64,000 bases of DNA from SAR116 cluster bacterium AG-325-F22 (GCA_003282885.1 QBYJ01000003.1:1-64000); one strand, 5' to 3'. Positions 35,332 through 44,723 are shown, counted from the first letter of the stretch. Translations and numbers: made by a program. The notes: generated from the letters alone by a model not told the origin.

Positions 35332-36303
35332 TTATTTTTCTAAATCGTCTTCAATGTAGATTTTAATTATTTCATCAAAATTACTTTCAGCTTTGAAACC
35401 TAAATCAATAGATCTTTTAGTTTCAAAATCTCTTGCCCACCCACTTACTATTTTTTCTATGATAGGATCTGATTGGTGTTTAATTAATTTTACTACATCG
35501 CTACCGGCAACTCTCTCTAAGGCCTCAATTTGTTCTTGGACAGTTACTGATAAGCCTGGCATATTTAGTGTAATTCTATTATTCAAATTTACGGTATCTA
35601 TTTCTGCTGCGTGAACTAAAAAACCTGCAGCTGATCGAGGTGTAGCGTGCCAATGTCTTACATTTTTACTCACTGGTAAAATAGCTTCTTTTCCATTTAA
35701 GGGTTCTCTAATAATACCAGAGAAGAAGCCAGATGCAGCTAAATTGGGTTTTCCCGGTCTTACACATATGGTTGGAAGTCTTATTGAAATACCGTCAACC
35801 ATTCCTTTTCTGGAATAATCAGCAAGTAAAAGCTCAGAAATTGCTTTTTGAGCTCCATAAGAAGTAAGGGGAGTAGTAAAAAAATTATCAGGTATTTGAT
35901 CAGGAAATGGTGCTCCAAAAACAGCAATTGAACTTGTAAATACAACTCTAGGACAATAACTTTCACCTCTTTGTCTTACTGCATCAAATAATTCCCAACT
36001 TCCCCTAGCATTGATATTCCAGCCTAAATCAAATTCCTGTTCAGCCTGTCCTGAAACTATGGCTGCCAGATGAAAAATAATGTCTGGTTCAGACGAAACG
36101 AGATCATTACTTACTTTAGGATCAGATATGTCTCCTGTTTTTATTATAATAGAAGTTGAGGTGTTTTTTGGGTAAGGTGCGTCTATAATATCAAATAATG
36201 TGATTTTACTTATTTTCTGACCTCTTAGTTCTCCTTTATTAAGAATAAGATTAAGCAACTTTTGCCCAATCATTCCAGCTCCACCCATTATCAAAATATT
36301 CAT
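35332..36303 (-). CDS. denD: D-erythronate dehydrogenase
   Basis: 323-residue extended SDR of the epimerase type. NAD motif GGAGMIGQKL (7-16), HLAAIVSGQAEQEFDLGWNIN and the active-site region FTSSIAVFGAPFPDQIPD with Tyr and Lys in TSYGAQKAISELL are as in DenD. SIRLPTICVRPGKPNLAASGF is also typical. DenD oxidises D-erythronate to 2-oxo-tetronate, which OtnI, a kinase and OtnC would process; OtnC and OtnI homologues are at 52.8-54.2 kb. No kinase of the OtnK type is in the window. Divergent from eda. Confidence 0.85.
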   Translation of the reverse strand: MNILIMGGAGMIGQKLLNLILNKGELRGQKISKITLFDIIDAPYPKNTSTSIIIKTGDISDPKVSNDLVSSEPDIIFHLAAIVSGQAEQEFDLGWNINARGSWELFDAVRQRGESYCPRVVFTSSIAVFGAPFPDQIPDNFFTTPLTSYGAQKAISELLLADYSRKGMVDGISIRLPTICVRPGKPNLAASGFFSGIIREPLNGKEAILPVSKNVRHWHATPRSAAGFLVHAAEIDTVNLNNRITLNMPGLSVTVQEQIEALERVAGSDVVKLIKHQSDPIIEKIVSGWARDFETKRSIDLGFKAESNFDEIIKIYIEDDLEK

Positions 36304-36326
36304 AAAAGCACCTTACATTTAATTAA

Positions 36327-36352
36327 TTGTTGAAGATTTTTGTATAACAACA
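36327..36352. promoter_or_regulatory. Inverted repeats in the denD-eda divergent promoter region
   Basis: TGTTG (36328-36332) is matched by CAACA (36348-36352), and inside it TTGTATAACAA (36340-36350) is itself an imperfect inverted repeat. The latter resembles the TTGTATACAA core bound by some GntR-family regulators of sugar-acid genes, with one extra base. Position between two sugar-acid genes makes an operator plausible; the evidence is pattern only. Confidence 0.3.
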
Positions 36353-36398
36353 TATTTAGTACAAACTTAAAATAAAAAAACATATTTTTAGAAAACAT

Positions 36399-37019
36399 AT
36401 GCATCATTCTATAAAATCCATTCTTTCAATGTCACCAGTTATGCCTGTATTAACTATCCACAAGATTGAAAATTTAGATTATTTATTCGAAGCATTAATA
36501 AAAGGTAATCTTAAAACAGTTGAAATTACATTAAGAACTGATTGTGCTCTGCAGGTGATAGAAGTTGCATCTAAAAAGTTTTCTAGTCTTCAAATAGGAG
36601 CGGGCACTGTTTTAAATGAAAGTGATTTACAATCGGTAAAAGATGCAGGGGCTTCCTTTGCAGTAAGCCCGGGTACAACAAATGAGTTAGCAAAAAAAGC
36701 GATTGAAATGGATTATCCATTTCTTCCTGGAGTTTCTAATTCAAGTGATATAATGAAATTACTTGATTTAGGATATAAGTCGTTTAAATTTTTTCCAGCC
36801 CAAGCAGCTGGTGGTATAAATTATTTAAAATCGTTAAGTGGACCTTTCCCAGGTATATTATTTTGTCCTACTGGTGGAATAAACGAGGAAAATGCTTCTC
36901 AATGGATAAGTCAAAAAAATGTAATATGTGTAGGAGGAAGTTGGATAGTTCCCTCAGAAGCTCACAATTATAAAGAAATCACAAGAAGAGCATTGTCCGC
37001 TTCTCGATTAGGTAATTAA
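36399..37019 (+). CDS. eda: KDPG / 2-keto-4-hydroxyglutarate aldolase
   Basis: 206 residues, normal length. Schiff-base Lys130 is in FKFFPAQAAGG, Glu42 and Arg46 are in VEITLR, and GAGTV, SPGT, FLPGV and PTGGI follow the barrel order of Eda. It cleaves KDPG to pyruvate and glyceraldehyde-3-phosphate. It therefore completes both the zwf-pgl-edd route (11-15 kb) and the KDG kinase route (46.6 kb). Its distance from zwf-pgl-edd and proximity to sugar-acid genes suggest regulation with the latter (inference). Confidence 0.94.
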   Translation: MHHSIKSILSMSPVMPVLTIHKIENLDYLFEALIKGNLKTVEITLRTDCALQVIEVASKKFSSLQIGAGTVLNESDLQSVKDAGASFAVSPGTTNELAKKAIEMDYPFLPGVSNSSDIMKLLDLGYKSFKFFPAQAAGGINYLKSLSGPFPGILFCPTGGINEENASQWISQKNVICVGGSWIVPSEAHNYKEITRRALSASRLGN

Positions 37020-37038
37020 ATTTTACACTTATAATTTA

Positions 37039-37050
37039 AGAAATATTTCT
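37039..37050. repeat. 12-base perfect palindrome downstream of eda
   Basis: AGAAATATTTCT reads the same on both strands and begins 20 bases after the eda stop, in the 183-base gap before the acyl-CoA synthetase. It could be an operator half for the downstream pair or a chance AT-rich palindrome. There is no loop, so it is not a terminator. Confidence 0.25.
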
Positions 37051-37202
37051 AGTGATAAGTTCATTATTTACATTAGATCAAAAACCTTGATTAAAATATA
37101 ATTAACATTTTATAATCTTTTTTAATAAGTTAAGCTTTATTTTTTATTAAACATAATTCATTTACATACTTATTGACTACAGTAAGAGAGCTGAGGTTTA
37201 AA

Positions 37203-38840
37203 ATGATTACTTTTGACAATATTGAAAGAAATTATGAAATTGCAAGCAAGTCTTTCTCACTTGATATTCCGGAATTTTTTAACTTCGCATATGATATCTT
37301 GGATGTAAGAGCTCAACAAGCTGATAAAGTCGCTTTATTGGCTATCGACACAGTCACAGGATACAAAACATCTGTAACATATTCAGAACTATCAAAAGTT
37401 TCATCGCAATTTGGAAAGGCTCTTTTATCACTTGGCTTGAAACGAGGTGATGCTGCTTGTGTTATTATTGGCAGAAACCCTGATTGGCATAAAGTACTTT
37501 TTGGATGTATGAAAGTTGGTGTAATCTCTATGCCTGGAACTAATTTGCTAACCGCCAAAGATATAGCCTATCGTGTCAATGAATCTGAAGCCAAGGCTGT
37601 CATTGTTTCGCCAATGCATGTTGAGAAGGTGAACCAAATAATTGATGAATGCCCAACACTTAAACATTTGATTGTCACTGGAGATGCATCAGATAATTGG
37701 CTATCTTTTAATGAGCTTTGTAAAAAAAAAGATACTAATTTGAATAGAGAAGATTTAGAGCCTTTTGCATCTAATGAAACTATGATGATATATTTCACTT
37801 CAGGCACAACAGCATTACCAAAAATGGTTCCAAGAGATTTTGGTTATGCATATGCACATGCTGCAACGGCACTTTTTTGGATGGATCTTAAAGAAAACGA
37901 TATACATTGGACTTTGACAGATACAGGATGGGCAAAAGCTGCTTGGGGCATACTTTTTCCTCAAATGATGATTGGTTGCACAACTGTCTTGTATGATACT
38001 CCTGATATGGATCCAGTGGAACATCTTAACGCAATCTCTGAGTATAAAGTAACTACTTTTTGCGCGCCTCCAACTGTATACAGGTTGTTCGTTCAGCAAG
38101 ACCTCAAACAATTTAATCTCAAATCGTTAAGGAGATGTCTTGGTGCAGGTGAACCTCTTAATCCAGAGGTGATAAGATATTGGTCTGAAAATACAGGAAC
38201 AGTAATTGCAGATGGTTATGGCCAAACTGAAACAATTAACATTGTAGGAAATTTCCCTGGCGTAGAGACACGTTTTGGATCAATGGGTAAACCCGTTCCA
38301 GGATTTGATATAAACGTTGTTGACGATAATGGTAAAATCTTACCAGATGGTGAAGTTGGGCATATTGCTATTTGTACAGAAAAAAAATGGCCTCCGGGTT
38401 TGTTTCGTGGGTATTTACAAAATAAAGTTATTGTAAAAGATTCTTTTCGACATGGTTGGTATTACACAGGTGACACTGCGTCTCGAGATAAGGATGGCTA
38501 CTTGTGGTTCGTAGGTAGATCTGATGATTTAATTTCATCAGCAGGTTATAGAATTAGTCCCTTTGAAGTCGAAAGTGCTTTATTAGAGCATGATTTGATT
38601 GCAGAAAGTGCCGTGGTTGGAGTTCCAGATGAGACGAGGGGGCAACTAGTAAAAGCATATATTGTTTTAGTAGAAGGTTACAAAGGATCAAATGAATTAA
38701 TTAGAGAAATTCAAGATTTTTGCAAAAATTTAACTGCCCCATATAAGTACCCAAGAAAAGTTGAATTTGTTGCTTCTTTGCCTAAAACTATATCTGGTAA
38801 GATTAGAAGAGTTGAATTACGTGAAATTGAAAATAAATGA
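37203..38840 (+). CDS. Acyl-CoA synthetase, medium-chain (MACS)-like
   Basis: ATG 37203 chosen: GAGG lies seven bases upstream, and the TTG at 37173 has no site. 545 residues of the ANL superfamily: YFTSGTTALPKMVPRDF (A3), YGQTETINIVGNFP (A5), WYYTGDTASRDKDGYLWFVGRSDDLISSAGYRISPFEVE (given here only as the A7-A8 hinge region; its key residues are the TGD and GR), and LPKTISGKIRR with the A10 Lys. DTGWAKAAWG and the overall plan resemble medium-chain or benzoate-type synthetases. It is nine bases upstream of a thiol-dioxygenase-like gene, suggesting the substrate is a sulfur-containing acid such as 3-sulfinopropionate (inference). Confidence 0.9.
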   Translation: MITFDNIERNYEIASKSFSLDIPEFFNFAYDILDVRAQQADKVALLAIDTVTGYKTSVTYSELSKVSSQFGKALLSLGLKRGDAACVIIGRNPDWHKVLFGCMKVGVISMPGTNLLTAKDIAYRVNESEAKAVIVSPMHVEKVNQIIDECPTLKHLIVTGDASDNWLSFNELCKKKDTNLNREDLEPFASNETMMIYFTSGTTALPKMVPRDFGYAYAHAATALFWMDLKENDIHWTLTDTGWAKAAWGILFPQMMIGCTTVLYDTPDMDPVEHLNAISEYKVTTFCAPPTVYRLFVQQDLKQFNLKSLRRCLGAGEPLNPEVIRYWSENTGTVIADGYGQTETINIVGNFPGVETRFGSMGKPVPGFDINVVDDNGKILPDGEVGHIAICTEKKWPPGLFRGYLQNKVIVKDSFRHGWYYTGDTASRDKDGYLWFVGRSDDLISSAGYRISPFEVESALLEHDLIAESAVVGVPDETRGQLVKAYIVLVEGYKGSNELIREIQDFCKNLTAPYKYPRKVEFVASLPKTISGKIRRVELREIENK

Positions 38841-38849
38841 GGAAAAAAT

Positions 38850-39410
38850 ATGAATAATTATTCAGTTGAAAATTATATTAGGGACATACGGAAGGTAGTA
38901 AACGAAGAAGTCGCCGAAAAGTCTATAACAGAACGAATAAAGCCATTAGCTCTTCGTCTTGCTGAAGACAAAAGCTGGATTAAAACTGAGTATTATAACG
39001 TAAATGAAGAGCAAGGTTTTGGACTACATCTTCTGCATGAAGAAGATGATCATAAATTGGCTGTTTTTGTTATTGCATGGGCTCCAGGCAAAGGTCTTGC
39101 TCCACATAATCATAAAACTTGGGCAGTAGTTGCAGGAATTCAAGGTCAAGAACATGAAACTAATTATAAAAGATTAGATGATGGATCTAAAGATGGATTT
39201 GCCGATTTAATAAAAACTAATGAAGAAACAATTTTTCCTGGAAACGCTACTTGTTGCCTACCAGAGGATATACATAGTGTGTGGAATAATGGAGAAGATG
39301 TAGCACTTTCTATACACACTTATGGTATGCATTTAAATCATACTGGAAGATCTATATTTGATATCGAAACCAAAACTGAAACTCCATGTATTGTTCAAGT
39401 CCAAAATTAA
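38850..39410 (+). CDS. Thiol dioxygenase-like cupin (3-mercaptopropionate dioxygenase type)
   Basis: 186-residue cysteine-dioxygenase-superfamily cupin. Predicted iron ligands are His86 and His88 (PHNHKTWAVVAG) and His142 (DIHSVWN). The Ser-His-Tyr relay of thiol dioxygenases is present as S154-I-H156-T-Y158, and Arg167 follows nine residues later, where bacterial 3-mercaptopropionate dioxygenases have their carboxylate-binding Arg (from memory, Azotobacter enzyme numbering nearly identical). There is no Arg near position 60 and no Cys near 93, both expected in mammalian-type cysteine dioxygenase. So the likely reaction is oxidation of 3-mercaptopropionate (or cysteine) to a sulfinic acid. 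GAGG overlapping the stop of the synthetase gene supports co-translation. Confidence 0.82.
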   Translation: MNNYSVENYIRDIRKVVNEEVAEKSITERIKPLALRLAEDKSWIKTEYYNVNEEQGFGLHLLHEEDDHKLAVFVIAWAPGKGLAPHNHKTWAVVAGIQGQEHETNYKRLDDGSKDGFADLIKTNEETIFPGNATCCLPEDIHSVWNNGEDVALSIHTYGMHLNHTGRSIFDIETKTETPCIVQVQN

Positions 39411-39436
39411 GTTATTGTAAATACTTAAGAAATAAC

Positions 39437-39454
39437 AAAGTGGTTCCACTTTTT
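39437..39454 (+). terminator. Possible rho-independent terminator after the thiol dioxygenase gene
   Basis: AAAGTG GTTC CACTTT forms a six-base stem with a four-base loop, running into five T. It is 26 bases beyond the stop codon and placed in a 179-base convergent gap that holds no other gene. Stem is short, so strength is moderate. Confidence 0.45.
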
Positions 39455-39589
39455 GCTCTATTCTATATCTCACGATGAACTTTACCAACCTCACTTAGAG
39501 GGTATATATGGTAAACATTTGATTTTATCTACCTTTTTCATGAACAGCAGCAACTTAATTGCTATTGCTTTTAGTATCAATTCATATAG

Positions 39590-40432
39590 TTAACCTTGAA
39601 TACAAACTTGGTTTTGCTCACCAAGACCTTCAATTCCAAGCTTCATTTTATCCCCAGCTTTTAAAAATACTGGTGGTTTCATTCCACCTCCTACTCCAGG
39701 AGGAGTTCCAGTAGCAATAATATCTCCGGGATTAAGGCTCATAAATTGAGATAAGTAATATACAATATATCTAGCTGAAAAAATCATAGTATTTGTAGAA
39801 CCATCTTGCATTCTCTGTCCATTAACATCCAAATACATTCTCAAGTTTTGAACGTCAGCTATTTCATCTTTTGTAACTAAGTATGGTCCAGTAGGTCCAA
39901 AAGTATCGCATGACTTTCCTTTGGTCCATTGACCTTCTTTTTTTAACTGAAACTCTCTTTCAGATACGTCATTTACTAGGCAGTAGCCAGCAATATAATC
40001 ATCCGCATCATTCTCATTTATATATTTGGCTTTTTTTCCAATAATTATACCAAGTTCTACTTCCCAATCAGTCTCAGCCGAATTTCTTGGTATTTCAATA
40101 TTATCATTTGGACCGACAATTGCAGAAGTAGCTTTTGAAAAAAGGATTGGCTCACTAGGAACAGCCATGCCGCTTTCCGCTGCATGATCAGAATAATTTA
40201 ATCCAATACATAGAAACTTGCCTACATTACCAACACATGCACCTAGTCTCGTATCATCAGATACAGTTGGTAGAGAAGATAAATCTATTGAAGAAATTTT
40301 TTTTAAACTATTTTCACTTATAGTTTCTCCATTAATATCTGATAAATGCTCAGACAAATCCCTTATAGAACCATTTTGATCTAGAATACCTGGTTTTTCT
40401 TTTCCAAAAGCACCATGACGTAGCAATTTCAT
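39590..40432 (-). CDS. Fumarylacetoacetate hydrolase-family protein (2,4-diketo-3-deoxy sugar acid hydrolase type)
   Basis: 280 residues. The FAH catalytic core is seen in CIGLNYSDHAAESG, the metal-binding ETDWEVELGIIIGKKA (Glu-x-Glu), GYCLVNDVSEREFQ, KSCDTFGPTGPYLV and GDIIATGTPPGVG. Close-looking relatives hydrolyse L-2,4-diketo-3-deoxy-rhamnonate or -fuconate to pyruvate and L-lactate. That fits its operon: an SDR of the 2-keto-3-deoxy-L-fuconate dehydrogenase type and an altronate-dehydratase-family enzyme lie directly upstream. Ureidoglycolate lyase is a less likely alternative. Confidence 0.87.
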   Translation of the reverse strand: MKLLRHGAFGKEKPGILDQNGSIRDLSEHLSDINGETISENSLKKISSIDLSSLPTVSDDTRLGACVGNVGKFLCIGLNYSDHAAESGMAVPSEPILFSKATSAIVGPNDNIEIPRNSAETDWEVELGIIIGKKAKYINENDADDYIAGYCLVNDVSEREFQLKKEGQWTKGKSCDTFGPTGPYLVTKDEIADVQNLRMYLDVNGQRMQDGSTNTMIFSARYIVYYLSQFMSLNPGDIIATGTPPGVGGGMKPPVFLKAGDKMKLGIEGLGEQNQVCIQG

Positions 40433-40483
40433 TTTATTCTCCTCCCTATTATAAATAATACTATATCTAAATTTGACATTTTC

Positions 40484-41218
40484 TTAAGTACATATTCCAC
40501 CATCTATAATGTGAAATTGACCAGTTGTAAAAGCTGAAGCATCGCTTGCTAAATAAACTGCAAGGCTTGCAACTTCCTCCGCATCTCCAATTCTTCCCAT
40601 TGGTTGTCGAGCAACAAATTCTTTCCTTGCTTTTTCATAATCACCCATATCGGATAATCTTTGCTCTAGTGATGGACTATTTATTGTACCAGGACATATG
40701 GCATTGCACCTTATACCTTGGGTAATATAGTCAGCAGCAACAGACTTAGTTAAACCTAAAACAGCTGCTTTTGATGCACTATAAATAAAACGGTTTGGAA
40801 TACCTTTTAGAGATGAAGCGACAGAAGCTATGTTAACAATCGATCCTCCTCCTTTTTTAATCATTATCGGTATTACTTCTTTAATCATATGATACATAGC
40901 TTTGCCATTAAGTTTAAAAGCAAAATCCCAATCATCATCAGTAGATTCTAAAATTGTTCCATTATGGACAATTCCAGCACAGTTAAATAATATGTCAGGT
41001 TCTTTGATTGATCCGACTAAGTTTTTAATTGCATTATTGTCTGTTACATCAAGTATATGGGTTTCATCCACAATCTTATCTAAAGAAGATAATGTTTCAC
41101 GATTTATATCCGTTGCAATCACGTACGCACCAGCCTCAGAGAATGCTCTAGCAGTAGCTTTCCCAATACCCTGACCAGAAGCTGTCAAAAGAGCAATTTT
41201 GCCTTTTAAATCAATCAT
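40484..41218 (-). CDS. SDR, 2-keto-3-deoxy-L-fuconate dehydrogenase-like
   Basis: 244 residues, canonical SDR: cofactor motif TASGQGIGK (12-20), NCAG (79-82), catalytic Ser near 132-135, Tyr146 and Lys150 in YSASK. The features LLTASGQGIGKATA, VIATDINRETL and RCNAICPGTINSPSL resemble BDH2 and bacterial 2-keto-3-deoxy-L-fuconate 4-dehydrogenase, which binds carboxylate substrates through the conserved Arg. It would oxidise the 2-keto-3-deoxy acid made by the upstream dehydratase for hydrolysis by the FAH enzyme. Middle gene of a three-gene minus operon. Confidence 0.87.
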   Translation of the reverse strand: MIDLKGKIALLTASGQGIGKATARAFSEAGAYVIATDINRETLSSLDKIVDETHILDVTDNNAIKNLVGSIKEPDILFNCAGIVHNGTILESTDDDWDFAFKLNGKAMYHMIKEVIPIMIKKGGGSIVNIASVASSLKGIPNRFIYSASKAAVLGLTKSVAADYITQGIRCNAICPGTINSPSLEQRLSDMGDYEKARKEFVARQPMGRIGDAEEVASLAVYLASDASAFTTGQFHIIDGGICT

Positions 41219-41227
41219 AAAAACTCC

Positions 41228-42751
41228 TCACATTGTTGCTCCAATTTGCCAAGGTACAAACTCCAAGTCTCCAAGACCTTGATACTCAGACTTTGATTTT
41301 TCGCCTGAAGCTACCCTTACTATTAAATCAAAAATTTCCTGACCAACGTCTTCAATACTTTTATTGTCAGTTATTACCTTTCCTGCGTTAACATCCATAT
41401 CTTCAACCATATTATTATACATCTCTGTATTTGTAGCTATTTTTATAGATGGAGAAGGTTTGCAACCAAAGCAAGAACCTCTTCCAGTTGTAAAGGTAAC
41501 AACATTACAACCACTTGCTATTTGCCCAGTAACAGACGCAGGATCATACCCAGGACTATCCATAAATAAAAAACCTTTTTTTTCAGCTTGTTGGGCGTAC
41601 AAAAGAACATCATTTAATGGAGTTGTTCCCCCTTTAGCAGCTGCTCCCAGTGACTTTTCTAATATAGTGGTCAAACCACCAGCCTTATTACCAGGTGATG
41701 GATTGTTATTTAAACTTCCTTTGTTTCTAGTAACGTAATCTTCCCACCATAAAATTCTATCAATAAGCTTTTTCCCAACTTCTGGAGAGATTGCCCTTCT
41801 AGTTAGCATGTGTTCAGCGCCGTAAATCTCAGGTGTTTCAGCCAAAATAGCTGTGCCACCATTTTTTACTAATAAGTCTGCAGCATGACCAAGTGATGGA
41901 TTTGAGGTTATTCCTGACCAAGCATCAGACCCTCCACATTGAAGCGCAACGCTAAGATGTTCTACTGATTGCTCCGTTCGTTCTATAGAATTTACTTCTG
42001 GAAGCATTTCATCTATGCATTTTATTCCTGCTTCAATTGTTTTTCTAAGTCCACCCATATCCTGCAGTGTCATTGTTTTAAAAAATGGATTTTCATGTAA
42101 ATCAAAAGCATCTAAAAGAAACTTTATTTGGTTTGCCTCACATCCTAAGCCAATTAACAAAATTCCGGCTAAATTAGGATGTTGGATATAGCCTAAAAGA
42201 ACTCTTTGAAGAGCATCAAAGCCATCGCCAGAATCTGCCATTCCACAACCAGTACCATGAGTAAATGAAACAACCCCATCAACATTTGGAAATAGACGTA
42301 ATTTGTCCTCTGTAAAAACTTCTGCAATATTTTTTGCAGCTGTCGCAGAGCAATTAACTGATGTAAGGATACCTATATAATTTCTTGTTCCAACTTTGCC
42401 GTTTTGTCGTTTGTAACCTTTAAAAGTAGGTCTTTTTTCAGGTTCAATCATATTTGGTAACTTAATAGATGTTGAAAACTCATAATCATGATCAGTTGAT
42501 TTGAAATCAGTATTGTCAACGTGAACATGGTCTCCAGCTAGAATTTCTTTGCTAGCAACACCAATAAGTTGATCATATTTGATTATTTTCTCACCTTTAT
42601 TAATTTTTCTAAGAGCTATTTTATGGCCTTTTGGGATTTTGTTAATGCTTTCAAGGTTCTGTGTGGCTTCACCTACCCCTATTTCCCTTAAAGCAGTAGC
42701 AACATTATCATTATTATTAAGTTTAACAGTTAACTTCTCACTATTTGACAT
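41228..42751 (-). CDS. UxaA-family altronate/fuconate-type dehydratase with SAF domain
   Basis: ATG 42751 chosen because GGGAGG stands eight bases upstream; the ATG six codons earlier overlaps that site. 507 residues: the N-terminal SAF domain (about 10-80; GHKIALRKINKGEKIIKY, ILAGDHVHVDN) is fused to the dehydratase core beginning GYKRQNGKVGTRNYIG. Conserved parts are HGTGCGMADSG, GLGCEAN, LQCGGSDAWSG and FTTGRGSCFGC with probable metal-binding Cys. Known members dehydrate D-altronate or galactarate; C. jejuni uses UxaA homologues for L-fuconate. With the two downstream genes an L-fuconate or related deoxy-aldonate is my preferred substrate (inference). Confidence 0.88.
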   Translation of the reverse strand: MSNSEKLTVKLNNNDNVATALREIGVGEATQNLESINKIPKGHKIALRKINKGEKIIKYDQLIGVASKEILAGDHVHVDNTDFKSTDHDYEFSTSIKLPNMIEPEKRPTFKGYKRQNGKVGTRNYIGILTSVNCSATAAKNIAEVFTEDKLRLFPNVDGVVSFTHGTGCGMADSGDGFDALQRVLLGYIQHPNLAGILLIGLGCEANQIKFLLDAFDLHENPFFKTMTLQDMGGLRKTIEAGIKCIDEMLPEVNSIERTEQSVEHLSVALQCGGSDAWSGITSNPSLGHAADLLVKNGGTAILAETPEIYGAEHMLTRRAISPEVGKKLIDRILWWEDYVTRNKGSLNNNPSPGNKAGGLTTILEKSLGAAAKGGTTPLNDVLLYAQQAEKKGFLFMDSPGYDPASVTGQIASGCNVVTFTTGRGSCFGCKPSPSIKIATNTEMYNNMVEDMDVNAGKVITDNKSIEDVGQEIFDLIVRVASGEKSKSEYQGLGDLEFVPWQIGATM

Positions 42752-42941
42752 TTTTATAACCTCCCACATTATAAAAAATAAAAACTGAAATTATCTTTTC
42801 GATTTTTTTAAAATCAAGTATGATATTAACAATATTCTTAAAATTTAAAATAAATAATGTAAAATATTCAAACTATTTTAAATTAAATTAATAAACTTTT
42901 ATTATTTGTTAAACTTTAAAATTTTACTTGGGAGAAAAGTT

Positions 42942-44723
42942 ATGTCAGATAAAAATTTCAATCCAAAATATCGAAGTCAACAATGGTTTGATAATCCGAC
43001 TAATCCTGGAATGACTGCTTTATATCTTGAAAGATCAATGAACTTTGGACTTACGCCAGAAGAGTTGAGATCAGGTAAACCTATCATTGGAATTGCACAA
43101 ACAGGCTCAGATATATCTCCTTGTAATAGAGTACATATAAAGTTGGCAGAAAGAGTAAGAGAGGGAATAAGAAGCGCTGGAGGAATAGCCTTTGAATTTC
43201 CCGTCCATCCTATTCAAGAAACTCTTAAGAGACCAACTGCAGCGGTTGATAGAAACTTAGCATATTTAGGATTAGTTGAAATACTTCACGGTTATCCTTT
43301 AGATGGGGCAGTTTTAATGACAGGCTGTGATAAAACAACTCCTTCTTGTTTAATGGCGGCAGCAACAGTTGATCTTCCTGCGATTGTTCTTAATGGTGGA
43401 CCAATGTTAGACGGATGGCATAATGGCAAACTTGCGGGTTCTGGCACAGCTGTTTGGGATAGTAGAGTTGAACTAGCAGCGGGCAGGATAGACTATGAAC
43501 AATTTATAGATATTGTAACAAGCTCAGCTCCATCTGATGGACATTGTAATACAATGGGAACTGCATCAACAATGAATTCTCTGGCTGAAGCATTAGGGAT
43601 GAGTTTAACAGGCAATGCTAACATTCCTGCACCATACAGAGAACGTGGACAGATGGCATACAAAACTGGTCTTAGAATTGTGGATATGGTCAAAGATGAT
43701 TTGTCGCCCTCTCAAGTTATGACCAGAGAGGCTTTTGAAAATGCTATTACTGTAAACTCAGCTATTGGAGGCTCTACTAATGCTCAAATTCACATTACTG
43801 CAATTGCAAGACATATAGGAGTGGAATTAGAAACTGAAGCATGGCAAAAAGTTGGTTACGATATACCGTTAATGGCAAATATACAGCCGGCAGGTGAGTA
43901 CTTGTGTGAAAGTTATCATAGAGCAGGAGGAACAGCGGCCATAATGTCAGAGCTTTTAAGTCATGACAAGCTTCATGGAGACGTAATGACAGTGACGGGT
44001 AAAAAATTGTCTGAAAATTTAAAGGGTATTAAAATTAAAGATGAAAAGGTTATTACCCCTTTTAAAAATCCAATGAAACAAAAAGCAGGCTTTATTGTAT
44101 TAAAAGGTAACCTTTTTAATGCAGCAATAATGAAAACATCTGTTATTTCAAAAAGCTTTAAAGATAAATTTTTAAACCGCCCTGGTAAAGAAGGGATACT
44201 AGAAGGTAAAGTTATTGTTTTTGAAGGTTCTGAGGATTATCACGACAGATTAAATGATAAAAGTTTAGATATGAATGAAAATTCAATTCTAGTTATTAGA
44301 GGTGCTGGACCTGTAGGTTGGCCTGGGTCTGCTGAAGTGGTAAATATGCAGCCATCTGATGAACTAATAAAAAAAGGTATAACTGAATTACCTTGTATTG
44401 GAGATGGAAGACAATCTGGAACATCAGGAAGTCCTTCAATTCTAAATGCTTCTCCAGAGAGTGCAACTGGAGGTGGCTTGGCCTGGTTAAGAACTGGTGA
44501 TACGGTAGTAATAGATTTAAATAAATGTACAGCAAACATGTTAGTTAGTGACGAAGAAATAGAATTAAGAAAAAAAGACGGTGTTCCATTATATCCTGAA
44601 AGTCAAACGCCATGGCAAGAAATTCAAAGAAAATTTGTTGGAGAATTATCTGACGGAGCTGTTCTTGAAAACGCCGTTAAATATCAAAAGGTAAGAAAAA
44701 CTTTACCGAGGGATAATCACTAA
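42942..44723 (+). CDS. IlvD/Edd-family aldonate dehydratase (L-arabinonate/D-xylonate type)
   Basis: ATG 42942 chosen: GGGAGA precedes it by eight bases and MSDKN matches family starts. 593 residues. Iron-sulfur Cys are in [15 protein letters not shown] and [37 protein letters not shown] and the [15 protein letters not shown] segment are typical of the sugar-acid branch, not of amino-acid-synthesis IlvD. It dehydrates a pentonate or hexonate to the 2-keto-3-deoxy acid. Divergent from the UxaA operon across about 190 bases and followed after eight bases by ltnD. Confidence 0.91.
   Translation: MSDKNFNPKYRSQQWFDNPTNPGMTALYLERSMNFGLTPEELRSGKPIIGIAQTGSDISPCNRVHIKLAERVREGIRSAGGIAFEFPVHPIQETLKRPTAAVDRNLAYLGLVEILHGYPLDGAVLMTGCDKTTPSCLMAAATVDLPAIVLNGGPMLDGWHNGKLAGSGTAVWDSRVELAAGRIDYEQFIDIVTSSAPSDGHCNTMGTASTMNSLAEALGMSLTGNANIPAPYRERGQMAYKTGLRIVDMVKDDLSPSQVMTREAFENAITVNSAIGGSTNAQIHITAIARHIGVELETEAWQKVGYDIPLMANIQPAGEYLCESYHRAGGTAAIMSELLSHDKLHGDVMTVTGKKLSENLKGIKIKDEKVITPFKNPMKQKAGFIVLKGNLFNAAIMKTSVISKSFKDKFLNRPGKEGILEGKVIVFEGSEDYHDRLNDKSLDMNENSILVIRGAGPVGWPGSAEVVNMQPSDELIKKGITELPCIGDGRQSGTSGSPSILNASPESATGGGLAWLRTGDTVVIDLNKCTANMLVSDEEIELRKKDGVPLYPESQTPWQEIQRKFVGELSDGAVLENAVKYQKVRKTLPRDNH

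Noticed and set aside
38850..39410. Cysteine dioxygenase proper
   Set aside because: The Arg expected near residue 60 and the Cys near 93 of the mammalian enzyme are missing, while an Arg placed as in 3-mercaptopropionate dioxygenase is present. Cysteine activity is not excluded, only less favoured.
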